Shown here in pieces: positions 62,871 through 64,000 of a DNA stretch of 64,000 nt (its first letter is position 1; every line of letters begins with the position of its first letter). The notes below the pieces were generated by a model. It was not told the origin of the DNA, ran no database searches, and saw only the letters and a program-made list of their open reading frames with translations. The DNA lies in contig NZ_JAUEPH010000001.1 of the NCBI RefSeq assembly GCF_030403435.1, positions 310,001 to 374,000 of the forward strand, read 5' to 3'. The position numbers and the translations under genes are program-made. Origin of the DNA: Algoriphagus sediminis (GTDB taxonomy: Bacteria; Bacteroidota; Bacteroidia; Cytophagales; Cyclobacteriaceae).

Positions 62871-63965
62871 ATGAGACTGTTAAGAAATATTATTCCTTCA
62901 CTACTGCTAATTGCATTTCTTTTTTCCTGCGATTCAGCTGATCGTCCGGATAGCACAAAACCAAGGGCAAGAGGGCAAATCGGGGAAATTATGCTGGCGA
63001 TAGATTCTGCTAAATGGGCAGGCCCCGTTGGAGATCAACTCAGGGAAATTTTCTTACAAGACATTCCCGGCATGATTCGCTCTGAAACTATGTTCAATGT
63101 ACATAGAGTGGATCCCAGAGCCATGAATCGCATGCTAAAAATGTCCACCAACATTATTTATGTGACAACTTTTGATGACAAGAGTGGCGCCTCACAGGCG
63201 GTAAATGCACAATTCACTAAGGAATCCAAAGAAAGAGCTGCTTCAGACCCAGGCCTTTACTCCCTGAGAATAGAGGACGAATATGCAATTGGTCAGGATG
63301 TATTGTACTTATTTGGCAACAATGAAGAAGAGCTAATTGCGAATCTAGAAAAGAATAAGGCAAAAATTCAAAACCTCTTTGAAGTCAGAGCAAGAGGACG
63401 TCTTGAAAAAGCCATTTTATCCAGAAAAAACTCAGCTGCTGCAGTGGCAGCTCGTGATAATCTAGGGATAGCAATTGAAGTACCCGCATCCTATCAAATT
63501 GCCAAATCAGAAGAGGATTTCCTTTGGCTAAGACAGCCTACTCCTAGTGCCAATCGACCGGATATAAGTTTATTTTTCTATTCTGCCCCTTATGTGAGCG
63601 AAGAGCAGACTTTCCCTGAAAACATCCTGAAACTCAGAGATTCTATCGCAGGGAAACACATCTTTGGCGACCCGGAAGATCCAACATCATTTATGGTAAC
63701 TGAAAAACAAATCGTCCCAGCGTTCAGAAACATGGTGATAAATGATAATTTTACTGTCGAATTAAGAGCGCCTTGGAAAACGAATAATCTAAGCATGGGG
63801 GGGTCCTATTTAGGATATTTCATGGTGGATGAAGAAAAGGGACGACTCTATTACATGGAGGGATTTGTGTACTACCCTAATGAAGTACACAGAGATGCTC
63901 TTCGTGAAATAGAGACTATCTTGCTTAAAACCGACATTAGCTATTCGGAAGACCAAGGGGCTTAA
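62871..63965 (+). CDS. DUF4837 family lipoprotein
   Basis: A 364-residue lipoprotein (MRLLRNIIPSLLLIAFLFSC, Cys20). The body starts PRARGQIGEIMLAIDSAKWAGPVGDQLREIFLQDIPGM, contains MLKMSTNIIYVTTFDDKSG and ends with a strand-rich domain (MVDEEKGRLYYMEGFVYYPNEVHRDALREIETIL), which fits the DUF4837 family of Bacteroidota. The function is unknown; the position next to a lytic transglycosylase suggests an envelope role. Its stop is 35 bases before the window edge. Confidence 0.85.
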   Translation: MRLLRNIIPSLLLIAFLFSCDSADRPDSTKPRARGQIGEIMLAIDSAKWAGPVGDQLREIFLQDIPGMIRSETMFNVHRVDPRAMNRMLKMSTNIIYVTTFDDKSGASQAVNAQFTKESKERAASDPGLYSLRIEDEYAIGQDVLYLFGNNEEELIANLEKNKAKIQNLFEVRARGRLEKAILSRKNSAAAVAARDNLGIAIEVPASYQIAKSEEDFLWLRQPTPSANRPDISLFFYSAPYVSEEQTFPENILKLRDSIAGKHIFGDPEDPTSFMVTEKQIVPAFRNMVINDNFTVELRAPWKTNNLSMGGSYLGYFMVDEEKGRLYYMEGFVYYPNEVHRDALREIETILLKTDISYSEDQGA

Positions 63966-64000
63966 ACCCAATTTAGACCTTTTATGGCCCTTAAAATTCG

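Noticed and set aside
63984..64000. ATG GCC CTT AAA ATT CG at the window edge, resembling the start of a small ribosomal protein (S16-like MALKIR)
   Set aside because: Only five complete codons are visible; not enough to call a gene.
1..64000. tRNA, rRNA, CRISPR arrays, integrases, transposases
   Set aside because: None recognised on reading both strands by eye; short tRNAs could be missed without a covariance search.

Overview
The window looks like a chromosomal segment of a Bacteroidota member, most likely order Cytophagales (Cyclobacteriaceae/Algoriphagus-like; this placement is inference). The evidence is: promoters of the TTTG-N19/20-TAnnTTTG type; few Shine-Dalgarno-like sites; many lipoproteins; and families typical of the phylum (DUF4292, DUF4837, UpxY, S9 peptidases, an Anbu cluster). 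No rRNA, tRNA, CRISPR array, integrase or transposase was recognised. Both window edges cut through transcribed regions.

Layout. 1-2742 (minus): circularly permuted ATP-grasp, alpha-E protein and the N-terminal part of the proteasome-like protease Anbu, overlapping by one base at the last junction. 2916-6614: YitT-type membrane protein, methionyl-tRNA synthetase, a TetR regulator. 6749-11527 (plus): ligA (with an unusual ~145-residue insertion), dapA, xseA, xseB. 11640-12905: a beta-barrel-like protein and an orphan UpxY/NusG-like factor. 12987-19555 (minus): a TetR-TolC-MFP-RND efflux operon with a well-formed promoter/operator. 19759-24319: alpha/beta hydrolase with a 20-bp palindrome at its predicted transcription start, then purL. 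24434-33940: a plus-strand run of mostly accessory genes (two NTF2-like proteins, an NMT1-like binding protein coupled to a TonB-C-like lipoprotein and a TPR protein, lipoprotein amidase, twin-arginine phosphoesterase, flavodoxin-like reductase, GyrI-like protein, arginase-family enzyme, VOC protein). 33946-36325: DUF808 protein and an APC permease. 36326-40778: an unknown secreted protein, a P-loop NTPase coupled to an isoaspartyl peptidase, a cation transporter, and three copies of a dispersed hairpin repeat. 40779-46152: S9 peptidase, GH20 hexosaminidase, and a decayed S9 peptidase tail with a duplicated terminator. 46153-49328: BASS-type transporter, DUF819 protein, VOC lipoprotein, 59-residue lipoprotein. 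49375-53282 (minus): sugar aminotransferase, glycosyltransferase, isocitrate dehydrogenase. 53484-63965 (plus): enoyl-CoA hydratase and a flippase, then an envelope cluster (TPR protein, DUF4292 lipoprotein, EnvC-like factor, TatA, GatA-like amidase, LysM lytic transglycosylase, DUF4837 lipoprotein).

How the parts work together. Housekeeping functions (metG, ligA, dapA, xseAB, purL, icd) are interleaved with envelope biogenesis and accessory modules. The least understood units are the ATP-grasp/alpha-E/Anbu cluster, the P-loop NTPase plus isoaspartyl peptidase pair, the coupled NMT1/TonB-C-like/TPR trio, and the two-hairpin repeat family between 36.3 and 40.7 kb, whose related minimal hairpins follow the twin terminators at 43.5 and 46.0 kb.
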